From assembly GCA_013695925.1 (NCBI GenBank), contig JACCZO010000079.1:1-8564 (forward strand): a DNA stretch of 8,564 nt, given 5' to 3'. This document shows positions 1-6,226 of the stretch, piece after piece. This stretch comes from Chthoniobacterales bacterium (GTDB lineage: Bacteria; Verrucomicrobiota; Verrucomicrobiia; Chthoniobacterales; UBA10450). Position numbers and translations under genes: made by a program. How positions within the stretch are numbered: the first letter of the stretch is position 1; the number at the start of each line of letters is the position of its first letter. The notes beneath the pieces are model-generated. The model was given only the letters and a program-made list of their open reading frames with translations, was not told the origin of the DNA and did no database searches.

Positions 1-611
1 GCTTCGGGCTCGATCTCCTCAGTGCCCTCGCCTGGTTCGTCGTCACCGCGCTCCTCGGCTTCGCGCTCCACATGTTTGGCGTTTACTCGCTCTCGGTCTG
101 GTTCCTTTCCAAGATCAACCCGCTGGAGTTCTTCCGCCGGATTAAGACGGTCATGCTGACCGCGTTCTCTACCTCCTCGTCGAACGCCACTCTCCCCACC
201 GCCCTGCGTGTCTCCGAAGAAAACCTTGGCGTCCCGCGCGAGATTAACGGCTTTGTCCTTACCGTCGGAGCGACCGCGAACCAAAACGGCACCGCGCTTT
301 ACGAAGGCGTCACCGTCCTCTTCCTCGCCCAGCTCGCCGGCGTCGATCTCACCATCTGGCAACAACTCGGCATCGCCTACTTCGCCATCCTCGGCGGCAT
401 CGGAACCGCCGGCGTCCCGAGTGGCTCCATACCCTTCATCATCGTCATGCTCGCCACCTACGGCATCAATCCGGCTCTCATCGCCATCATCCTCGGCGTC
501 GACCGCATCCTCGACATGTGCCGCACCGTCCTGAACGTGACCGGTGACCTCACCGCCGCCACCTACGTCGCCCGCTCCGAAGGCTTTAAGCTTTTGGGAC
601 GAAAAACCTGA
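1..611 (+). CDS. DAACS-family dicarboxylate/amino acid:cation symporter, C-terminal part (5' end outside window)
   Basis: The open frame runs in from the left edge (first full codon at 3) to TGA at 609-611, giving about 202 residues of an inner-membrane symporter that couples uptake of acidic amino acids or dicarboxylates to Na+ or H+. Seen directly are the serine-rich hairpin SSSNATLP (about 174-197), the NQNGTALYEG segment (the family's NMDGT-type cation-site motif, about 282-311), the second hairpin GTAGVPSGS, and the terminal helix DRILDMCRTVLNVTGDL. In that helix Asp (513-515), Arg (522-524), Thr (525-527) and Asn (534-536) match the pattern that binds substrate in GltPh (D394, R397, T398, N401). 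The inference is therefore an acidic amino acid substrate such as glutamate or aspartate, rather than a plain dicarboxylate. The frame looks intact to its natural end. The family is about 400-450 aa long, so roughly half is missing to the left. Confidence 0.93.
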   Translation, partial: FGLDLLSALAWFVVTALLGFALHMFGVYSLSVWFLSKINPLEFFRRIKTVMLTAFSTSSSNATLPTALRVSEENLGVPREINGFVLTVGATANQNGTALYEGVTVLFLAQLAGVDLTIWQQLGIAYFAILGGIGTAGVPSGSIPFIIVMLATYGINPALIAIILGVDRILDMCRTVLNVTGDLTAATYVARSEGFKLLGRKT

Positions 612-623
612 TTTGGAATTCTT

Positions 624-669
624 GCCTAACGACGATAGGCGTCGATCTACCCGACTTCGCCGAAGCGGG
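624..669. other. Two small hairpins downstream of the symporter
   Basis: Just after the symporter stop there are two short inverted repeats. GCCTA (624-628) pairs with TAGGC (636-640) across a 7-nt loop. CCCG-A-CTTC (650-658) pairs with GAAG-CGGG (662-669), with one bulged A and a 3-nt loop. Neither is followed by a run of T, so a classical intrinsic terminator is not shown. They could help end the symporter transcript, or be part of a dispersed palindromic repeat lying at the truncated edge of the next transporter remnant. Confidence 0.4.
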
Positions 670-689
670 CGCGGAGGGGGATTGGGCGT

Positions 690-1064
690 GGTCGAGGCAC
701 CGCTATGTTTAGGTTTGAATCTCGATCATCAGCTGGTCATGCTTTGCCCTCATGGTCACCTCCAAGGGCGTCGCGGCCGTCCCGCGCGCCTCGCTCGTCT
801 TGTTCCTCTCCACCTTGGAACAGTTTTCTGCCTGCCGGTCACGGATCGATCGGCGTGGTGACGATCTTCGACGTCGATGAGCTCATGAATATGGGCCGCA
901 CCTGCGTGAACCTCGTTGGCAACTGCCTCACCACCATCGTCGTCGCGCGCTGGGAAGGTGAGTTCCACGATAAGCGCGCCGCCGTTTTCGGCAGGCCGGA
1001 GGAAATGGAGCTCGACCTGCGGGAAGGCGAGCTGGCCTTCGCCGAGGCGGCACGGAATGATTGA
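690..1064 (+). pseudogene. Decayed C-terminal remnant of a second DAACS transporter
   Basis: Three reading frames in turn give consecutive pieces of a DAACS C-terminus. Frame 1 gives LGLNLDHQLVML (to about 744). Frame 2 gives FALMVTSKGVAAVPRASLV and on to LEQF (about 743-826). Frame 3 gives LPAGHGSIGVVTIFDVDELM, then NMGRTCVNLVGNCLTTIVVA and RWEGEF, ending at TGA 1062-1064. The second frame change fits one extra T in the TTTT run at 824-827. Nothing upstream of about 690 resembles the missing two-thirds of the protein, so the gene is both 5'-truncated and frameshifted. It is not a duplicate of the intact neighbour: its substrate helix reads MNMGRT where the neighbour has LDMCRT, so the Asp that binds the substrate amino group is Asn. 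The remnant overlaps the radical SAM start, which suggests the two genes once formed an operon. Confidence 0.85.
1044..1047 (+). promoter_or_regulatory. Ribosome binding site for the radical SAM gene
   Basis: GAGG at 1044-1047 lies 9 nt before the ATG at 1057, a usual Shine-Dalgarno distance. This supports ATG 1057 as the start rather than a longer reading upstream: translating the same frame from about 916 gives low-complexity sequence that is only the wrong-frame reading of the transporter remnant. Confidence 0.6.
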
Positions 1065-2463
1065 GCCACGCGCCACGCGCCCATCCCGCTGGCGCGCGCG
1101 CTGGAACGCTTTTCGTTTTCCGATCAACCCCGAGAAGCAGGCGCTCTTGCGCGCGCGCTGGGATTCTCTGCCTGACGCACTGCGCACGCCGAACCAGCTC
1201 GCGGGCCGCCATCTCACCCACTGCGGCTTCACGACCGGCGCGAGCTATTGTTCGTTTCGCTGCACGCATTGCTATCTCCCGGCCAACGCGAACGAGGTGC
1301 CCATCCCCTCCCTCGCGCAAATGAAGGAGCAGATTGATGCCAACCGCCGTTTTCAGGGTCCGGGCAGCGGCTTGCAGATCACCGGCGGCGATGTCGCCGA
1401 TGCCTATTGGCGCGCGGGGCGGCCGGATGAATTGATCGAGGTCACGCGCTATGCCGTGGGCAGCGGGCTGGTGCCGATGCTCATGACGCACGGCCAGACT
1501 TTGCTCGAGCATCCGGAATTTCTCGAAGCGCTCGTGGTCGAGGGCGGATTACGCCAGGTCGCGGTTCACATCGACCTCACACAAGCCGGACGACACGGTT
1601 TTCCAATCAACCGCCTAACGAGCGAAAGCGATCTGCATCCGGTCCGTGAAACGTTCACGAAACTCGCCGCGCGCATTCGCCAAAAGACGGACCTCCCGCT
1701 CGAACTGGCGCACAATTGCACCGTGACGGAGCGCAACATCGATTCGGTGGCGGAAGTGGTGCGGTGGTTTCTGGCTGATCCCGCGCGCTCGCGCATCTGG
1801 CGCATCCTCAGTTTTCAGCCGGAAGCAAACACGGGGCGGACGGTTTTCTCTGAGCGGCCAATCACACCTGCTATGACCTGGGAAAAGATTTGCGAAGGAA
1901 TCGGAGTGCGGCTCGATAACCATGCGTTTCTCGGCGGGCATCCCGATTGCGGTCAGGGTAGTGTTCTCCTCGTCGATCGCCGAACCGGGCGGTATTGGCC
2001 GGCTCTGCCTGACGACGAAAAGACAAAGACGTTGATCGCAGAAATTTTGGAGACCCTGGGAGCGATCTCGACCATGACGAGCGACTCGCTTCTGCCCTGG
2101 CGCATTGCGGGCGCCTTTGCCCGTCATCCCCGGCTGGCGTTGCGGCTCGCGGCGCGCGCGATCGCGCTGGCTGGGTCCGGCGGGCTGCCTCTGCCTGTGG
2201 TGACCTCGCTTCTGCGCGGAAGGGCGCACACGCTCAATATCGGCACGCACAACTTCATGGATGCAAGCCGCGTGGCGAACGCGCCTAACGACCCTGTTAC
2301 GCAGGCCCGGCTCGAGGCGTGCGTCTTCAAGGGCGCGGTCAAAAATCGCGCGAACGGCGAGTGGGAAGCGGTCCCGATGTGCGCGATGAATGAATCGCGC
2401 TGGAGCGAACTCTACGCCGAGCGGCTGGAGGATCCGGCCCTTGCGATGCATTCCTTCGGGTAG
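1057..2463 (+). CDS. Radical SAM enzyme of unknown substrate, with candidate auxiliary-cluster cysteines
   Basis: This is a 468-aa protein. The radical SAM signature is C65-SFR-C69-TH-C72 (CxxxCxxC), which binds the [4Fe-4S] cluster that cleaves S-adenosylmethionine. It is followed by TGGD (109-112), a variant of the SAM-binding GGE motif. The core barrel runs to about residue 270. Beyond it are HPDCG (C298), EACVFKG (C422) and PMCAMNE (C442). These cysteines resemble the C-terminal cysteine pattern (Cys-x-hydrophobic ... P-hydrophobic-C-x-x-N) of radical SAM enzymes that hold extra iron-sulfur clusters. C56 lies just before the main motif. No signal peptide or clear transmembrane helix is visible, although 355-400 is rich in Ala and Leu. 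I cannot name the reaction; methylation, C-C bond formation or peptide modification all fit the class. Its ATG overlaps the stop of the decayed transporter, and no RiPP precursor or other partner is visible nearby. Confidence 0.9.
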   Translation: MIEPRATRPSRWRARWNAFRFPINPEKQALLRARWDSLPDALRTPNQLAGRHLTHCGFTTGASYCSFRCTHCYLPANANEVPIPSLAQMKEQIDANRRFQGPGSGLQITGGDVADAYWRAGRPDELIEVTRYAVGSGLVPMLMTHGQTLLEHPEFLEALVVEGGLRQVAVHIDLTQAGRHGFPINRLTSESDLHPVRETFTKLAARIRQKTDLPLELAHNCTVTERNIDSVAEVVRWFLADPARSRIWRILSFQPEANTGRTVFSERPITPAMTWEKICEGIGVRLDNHAFLGGHPDCGQGSVLLVDRRTGRYWPALPDDEKTKTLIAEILETLGAISTMTSDSLLPWRIAGAFARHPRLALRLAARAIALAGSGGLPLPVVTSLLRGRAHTLNIGTHNFMDASRVANAPNDPVTQARLEACVFKGAVKNRANGEWEAVPMCAMNESRWSELYAERLEDPALAMHSFG

Positions 2464-2489
2464 CGCACCCGCCGCGGCGGGTACGCTAC
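2460..2489. terminator. Near-perfect 30-nt palindrome between convergent genes, likely bidirectional terminator
   Basis: The arms GTAGCGCACCCGCC (2460-2473) and GGCGGGTACGCTAC (2476-2489) are complementary except for one C-A mismatch, giving a 14-bp GC-rich stem around a GC centre. It overlaps the radical SAM stop codon (TAG 2461-2463) and ends 5 nt before the stop of the convergent M16 gene (2495-2497). The position suits termination from both sides. There is no clear T-tract on either side, so it may instead be a dispersed palindromic (REP-like) element placed at a gene end. Confidence 0.6.
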
Positions 2490-2494
2490 CCTGA

Positions 2495-3949
2495 TTACTT
2501 TCGCTTCGTTAGGTCGGTTTGGTTGAGATCGAGATTCTTTTGCTCGATCACTTTTACCTCAGGAAAACTTTTCTTGAGCGGTTCGAGGAAATCCCCGGCC
2601 TTGCCGACGATGATGAGACTGGTCGGCTCGGACAGATATTTCCTGGCAAAATCGGTCACTCCCTCGCTCGCGACGGCGTCGACCGCGGGAATGTATTTAT
2701 CCAACGTATCGAGGGGCAGATCGTAAGTCGCGAGATCGGAGATCTGAGAAACGAAGCCGCGATTGGTTTCCAGGTCACGCGCATAGCGACCCGTCAGGAC
2801 GGCCTGGCGAGACTTCAATTCCTCCCCTTGCACCGGCTCGCTCACGAGGCGTTTCAGTTCGGACTCCATCAGGCCGGCCACTTCCGCGGCCGATTGATTT
2901 TTTGTTTGGGCGGAGGCCGCAAACGGTCCCTGCTCGCGACGCGGATCGAGCGAACTGCCGGCGCCGTAACTCAGCCCGCGTTTGATTCGAATTTCGCGAT
3001 TGAGGCGAGAGACGAATCCGTTTCCGAGGGCAGCATTGGCGACCAGCGCGGCGTAATAATCGGGCGAAGCGCGTTCGATCGCCGGTCGGGCCACGGTCAC
3101 TGCGGCCTGGCCCGCTTCCGGCATGTCGACTACGACCTGGCTCGGCTTCCAGTCGGCCGCGCCGGATTTTACCTGTTCGTTAGGCGCAACCTCGCCGTTT
3201 TTCCAGTCGCCAAAAAACTTTTGCGCGAAAGCTTTCCCCTGCTCCAGCGTGATGTCTCCGGCGAGGATAAAGGCGGCATTGCGCGGCTGATAATATTTTT
3301 GATAGAGCTGCGTGATCTGGTCGCGCCCGATCGCCTGCACCGTTTCCAGCGTGCCGCCAGACGCGTGACCGTAAGCGCCCGCGCCAAAGACCACGCGAGT
3401 GGTGACAAAGCGCGCGAGGGAACCGGGTTGTTGCAAGGCGACGCGCAGGCCATCGAGCCGCTGACTCTTGAGGCGGTCGATTTCCTCCTGTTTGAAAGCC
3501 GGATGGCGCACCGTGTCGGCGAGGATCTTGAGCGCTTCATCCGCCTTGTCCGACATGACCACGACGCTCGCGGCAGAGGCGTCCCAGCCCGCGCCGGAAT
3601 CGATCGAACCGCCCAACGACTCGATGGCGCGCGCAATCTCCGGCGCCGACATGGAGTCGGTGCCTTTGGTCAAAAGATCGCCAGTCAGGCTGGCGGTGCC
3701 GGCAAAACCCTCGGGGTCAACTTCCGAGCCATTGCGCACGAGCAACTGGGCGGCGAGGAGCGGCAGACCCGGACGTGCAGCGACGATGACGCGGAGCCCG
3801 TTTTCGAGCCGCGTTTCCTTTGGCCTGGCGAATTTTACTTCATGCCGCTCCGACGGTGCAGGCGGCGCATCGACGCCGCCGATGGCCCAAATCGACGAAG
3901 CGCTCGCCATCAAGACGAGAGCCGGGAGAAGATGGATGAAACGCTTCAT
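2495..3949 (-). CDS. M16B peptidase-like protein, non-catalytic subunit with R/Y pair
   Basis: This is a 484-aa secreted protein starting MKRFIHLLPALVLMASASSI, a typical signal peptide ending near residue 22. It has the two-halved M16 fold of about 450 aa. At the place where active members carry HxxEH (GxAHxxEHM) this one reads GTASLTGDL, so the zinc ligands and catalytic Glu are replaced by S87, G90 and D91, and it should have no peptidase activity of its own. The C-terminal half contains IKRGLSYGAG with R324 and Y328, the Arg/Tyr pair that positions substrate in M16 enzymes. In known two-subunit M16B peptidases (mitochondrial processing peptidase, and bacterial heterodimers) the subunits divide these two jobs. 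The ATG shares its A with the upstream TGA (TGATG at 3951-3947), which indicates translational coupling and equal output with the catalytic partner. Confidence 0.93.
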   Translation of the reverse strand: MKRFIHLLPALVLMASASSIWAIGGVDAPPAPSERHEVKFARPKETRLENGLRVIVAARPGLPLLAAQLLVRNGSEVDPEGFAGTASLTGDLLTKGTDSMSAPEIARAIESLGGSIDSGAGWDASAASVVVMSDKADEALKILADTVRHPAFKQEEIDRLKSQRLDGLRVALQQPGSLARFVTTRVVFGAGAYGHASGGTLETVQAIGRDQITQLYQKYYQPRNAAFILAGDITLEQGKAFAQKFFGDWKNGEVAPNEQVKSGAADWKPSQVVVDMPEAGQAAVTVARPAIERASPDYYAALVANAALGNGFVSRLNREIRIKRGLSYGAGSSLDPRREQGPFAASAQTKNQSAAEVAGLMESELKRLVSEPVQGEELKSRQAVLTGRYARDLETNRGFVSQISDLATYDLPLDTLDKYIPAVDAVASEGVTDFARKYLSEPTSLIIVGKAGDFLEPLKKSFPEVKVIEQKNLDLNQTDLTKRK

Positions 3950-5349
3950 CAGGATTTCTTCGCCTCCTTGGCGGGAGCGGCAGGCTTCATCGCTTCCGGC
4001 AGATATTCGATCACGACTTTTTTCTTGTTCGTCAGGTAACGGCCCACCGCTTCTCTTACTTGGTCGGCGGTGACGGCCTGGAGTTTGGCCAGGTCGGTAT
4101 TGACCCGATTGGGATCGCCGTAGAGAACAGCGGCTTCACCGAGCGCGCTGGCTTTACCGTTGTTGGTCTCGCGCTCCATCAATTTCCCGGTTAGGAAACG
4201 ATTCTTGGCCTTCGCGAGTTCTTCGGGGGTGGCGCCGTCTTTTAGAAACCTATTGAGCTCGGCGTTGAAGGCCTTTTCTGCGTCAGCCGGCGTCTTTCCA
4301 CTCGCCAAAATCAGGCGCACCGTGAGCAGTCCCAGGTCCTGGCTCAGGTCGGCGCCGAAGGAAGCCTGTTGCGCGATCTGCTGCTCGTAGACCAGCGCTT
4401 GATAAAGCCGCGAAGAATCGCCGCCCGATAAAATTTCGTCCGCCAGGTTCAAGGCCGGGGCGTCCTCGCTCCGGAGAGAGGGCGCGAGATAAGTAATCGC
4501 AATCGCGGGCAGCGGCACCTTGGAGCTGTATTTCACGATCCGTTTGTCTTCCTTGCGTGGCGGTTCCTTGGCCGTTACGCGGGGAATTTTCTCCGCCGGC
4601 TTTTTGATCGCGCCGAAATATTTTTTCACCCATTCCTGCAACTCGTTAGGCTGAAAATCGCCTACGACCACGAGGGTAGCGTTATCCGGCCGGTAAAAGG
4701 TGGCGTGGAAGGCGCGCACTTCCGCCAGCTTGGACGCGTCCAGTTCCTCGATGCTGCCGATCCCGGGCCGCTTGTAGGGATGGACGGCGTAGGAGTTCTT
4801 GACTGTATCCAGAAAAAAATCGCCATAGGGATTAGCCAGGATCCGCTGCCGATATTCCTCCTTCACCACGTCGCGCTCGGACTTGAAGTTGGCCTCGTTC
4901 AGGGCCAGCGACGACATCCGTTCCGCTTCCGCCCAGAGGATCGGGTTGAGATAATTGGAGGGGACGACCTCGTGGTAAACGGTCACGTCAGGCGCGGTGA
5001 AGGCGTTGTTCTCCCCGCCGATATTTTCGGTCAAATTCTCGAAAGCATCCGGCGAAAGGTGCTCGTTCCCTTTGAACATCATGTGCTCGAAGAGATGCGC
5101 GAAACCGCTGCGCCGCTGCGGATCGTCCTTCGAGCCGACGTGATACCAGACCTGCACCGCCACCGTCGGGCTGGAATGGTCTTCGACCGAATAAACTTCC
5201 AGCCCGTTAGGCAAAGTTTCGTGTTGGAAATTGAGCGGCGGGACGGAGACGGCGGGCGCCGTGGGCGACGGACTTAGATCCGGTTCAGCCGCCTGCAAAA
5301 GCGAGAAGGAAGCACCCAGAAGCGCGGAGAGAGCGAGGAAGAATTTCAC
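3949..5349 (-). CDS. Secreted M16B zinc metallopeptidase, catalytic subunit
   Basis: This is a 466-aa protein. The chosen start is GTG at 5349, giving VKFFLALSALLGASFSLLQA, a clean signal peptide with a likely cleavage near residue 21. A weak AAGG-containing Shine-Dalgarno (AAGGTG) lies about 11 nt upstream. The frame stays open further upstream to 5679, but that part is the remnant of a response regulator and not part of this protein. The zinc motif is H85-LF-E88-H89, with the third ligand expected at E164 or E165 in VVKEEYRQR. The aligned R/Y site of the second half reads VYEQQIAQQA and has no Tyr, so this subunit supplies catalysis while its downstream partner supplies the R/Y pair. It probably degrades peptides in the periplasm. 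It is the first gene of a two-gene operon; I see no strong promoter in 5350-5490. Confidence 0.93.
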   Translation of the reverse strand: MKFFLALSALLGASFSLLQAAEPDLSPSPTAPAVSVPPLNFQHETLPNGLEVYSVEDHSSPTVAVQVWYHVGSKDDPQRRSGFAHLFEHMMFKGNEHLSPDAFENLTENIGGENNAFTAPDVTVYHEVVPSNYLNPILWAEAERMSSLALNEANFKSERDVVKEEYRQRILANPYGDFFLDTVKNSYAVHPYKRPGIGSIEELDASKLAEVRAFHATFYRPDNATLVVVGDFQPNELQEWVKKYFGAIKKPAEKIPRVTAKEPPRKEDKRIVKYSSKVPLPAIAITYLAPSLRSEDAPALNLADEILSGGDSSRLYQALVYEQQIAQQASFGADLSQDLGLLTVRLILASGKTPADAEKAFNAELNRFLKDGATPEELAKAKNRFLTGKLMERETNNGKASALGEAAVLYGDPNRVNTDLAKLQAVTADQVREAVGRYLTNKKKVVIEYLPEAMKPAAPAKEAKKS

Positions 5350-5469
5350 GGTTGGTTCGACACCTTGGACGCCGATCCGTTGCAAACAACCGCGAATTGC
5401 TCCCGCCACGCGATCGAGAATGCGGCGCCGAGGCGGACGGTAGCAAATTGATCCAGCCAGCAGCCGCAC

Positions 5470-5489
5470 TGGCGCTGAACATAGCGCCA
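5470..5489. repeat. Short perfect hairpin at the end of the response-regulator remnant
   Basis: TGGCGCT (5470-5476) and AGCGCCA (5483-5489) form a perfect 7-bp stem with a 6-nt loop, directly after the last recognisable receiver codons on the minus strand and about 120 nt upstream of the M16 start. It could be a relic terminator or a small palindromic repeat at the break point. No T-tract follows on the minus strand. Confidence 0.35.
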
Positions 5490-5490
5490 C

Positions 5491-5840
5491 CGAATATTTG
5501 ATTGGACCCATTTCGAGAGCACGCGCTCCGTAGCCTCCGTGTGCCTCATCAGAAAGAGCGATTCTCCGGGTGTCAGGGAGGCGGCCTGATATTTCTTCAA
5601 GGAATTGCATGCCATCGCGATAGCCGAGCGAGAGATCGAGCAGGAGAAGATCCAGCTGATAACGTTCCAGCAGCTCCACCGCAGTAACTCATCTCCGGCG
5701 GAGCCGCAGACAGAAAAGTCCGGTTCTTCAGAAATAATGGCCGCGATCCCGCGCCGAATGAGTTCGGCGTCATCGACAATGAGGGCGCTAGAGGGCGTTT
5801 GGCGTGGCGGCGCGTCGCCGCGCTGTTCCTGTGGGCGCAT
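5491..5840 (-). pseudogene. Broken NarL-type response regulator (receiver domain only)
   Basis: From ATG 5840 the minus strand reads a receiver N-terminus with ALIVDDAELIRRGIAAIIS and EEPDFSVCGSAGDE, including the acidic Asp pair. The match then jumps to another frame as VTAVELLERYQLDLLLLDLS, then GYRDGMQFLEE, RRIALSDEA and RALEMGPIKY, with the phospho-acceptor Asp at 5635-5637. A single missing base near 5689-5692 explains the jump: adding one nucleotide after GATGA restores ...GDE-VTAVELLERYQ. After about 5491 no frame shows the LuxR-type helix-turn-helix expected in NarL/FixJ regulators, and the usual receiver Lys region (GxxGYxxK) is altered. The gene has therefore lost its output domain as well as its frame. 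No sensor kinase is visible. Its original target cannot be told. Confidence 0.82.
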
Positions 5841-5946
5841 GCTCTCAAACCGATGCGACGCCGGCAATCTCAGCCAAAGAGGTTGATATTTTCCTCGCGG
5901 GGAAGCGGGAACTTTGAGCGGAGGGGAGATCGCGGGGATTGATGTC

Positions 5947-5975
5947 TTGACAGTGCCAACGATGACATCATGATG
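5947..5975 (+). promoter_or_regulatory. Probable vapBC promoter with operator-like palindrome
   Basis: A perfect -35 box TTGACA (5947-5952) is followed after 16 nt by CATGAT (5969-5974), a 4-of-6 match to the -10 consensus. Transcription would start about 7 nt later, at or next to the antitoxin ATG (5981). No Shine-Dalgarno precedes that ATG, so a leaderless mRNA is likely. The 10-bp perfect palindrome CATCATGATG (5966-5975) covers the -10 box. That is a sensible place for a VapB or VapBC operator, since these modules repress their own promoters. Confidence 0.55.
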
Positions 5976-5980
5976 CTTGA

Positions 5981-6226
5981 ATGAGGACCACATTGACGCT
6001 GGACCCCGATGTTGCGGCCAAAGCCAAAAGGGCGGCCGCGCGCTTGGGGAAGTCGTTCCGGGAAATTATCAATGCCGCCTTACGCGTCGGACTGGACGAA
6101 GTCCTCTCGCCGCCGGCAGCCAAACGCTATCGCACCAAGCCGCGGCCGATGGGGTTGCGCCAGGGATTCAGCTACGACAACATCAGTGAGCTGCTGGCGT
6201 GCGCGGAAGGCGAAGATCACTCATGA
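5981..6226 (+). CDS. vapB: VapB-type ribbon-helix-helix antitoxin
   Basis: This is an 81-aa protein. Residues 1-40 (MRTTLTLDPDVAAKAKRAAA, then RLGKSFREIINAALRVGLDE) have the plan of a ribbon-helix-helix DNA-binding domain: a short beta strand with alternating residues, then two helices joined by the GKSF turn. The C-terminal half (PPAAKRYRTKPRPMGLRQGF, then SYDNISELL) is the expected toxin-binding tail, with basic and aromatic residues that usually thread into the PIN groove. The stop TGA (6224-6226) overlaps the toxin ATG (6223-6225) as ATGA, the classic coupled antitoxin-first arrangement. It should neutralise the toxin next to it and, with it, repress the promoter in front. There is no ribosome binding site; see the leaderless promoter call. 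Confidence 0.88.
   Translation: MRTTLTLDPDVAAKAKRAAARLGKSFREIINAALRVGLDEVLSPPAAKRYRTKPRPMGLRQGFSYDNISELLACAEGEDHS

Noticed and set aside
916..1056. N-terminal extension of the radical SAM protein
   Set aside because: The translation is a wrong-frame reading of the transporter remnant, and a Shine-Dalgarno sits correctly in front of ATG 1057.
1615..2451. Long minus-strand frame opposite the radical SAM gene
   Set aside because: Its translation is Arg/Pro-rich with no recognisable motif, while the plus strand carries a clear radical SAM enzyme.
2519..4039. Long 506-codon plus-strand frame
   Set aside because: It lies opposite the M16 operon and its translation is the antisense shadow of that coding sequence, rich in Arg, Gly and Asp with no domain pattern.
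3949..5679. Single 576-aa receiver domain-M16 peptidase fusion
   Set aside because: The first 110 codons are the out-of-frame tail of a broken response regulator. A GTG with signal peptide at 5349 gives a normal-length secreted M16B protein.
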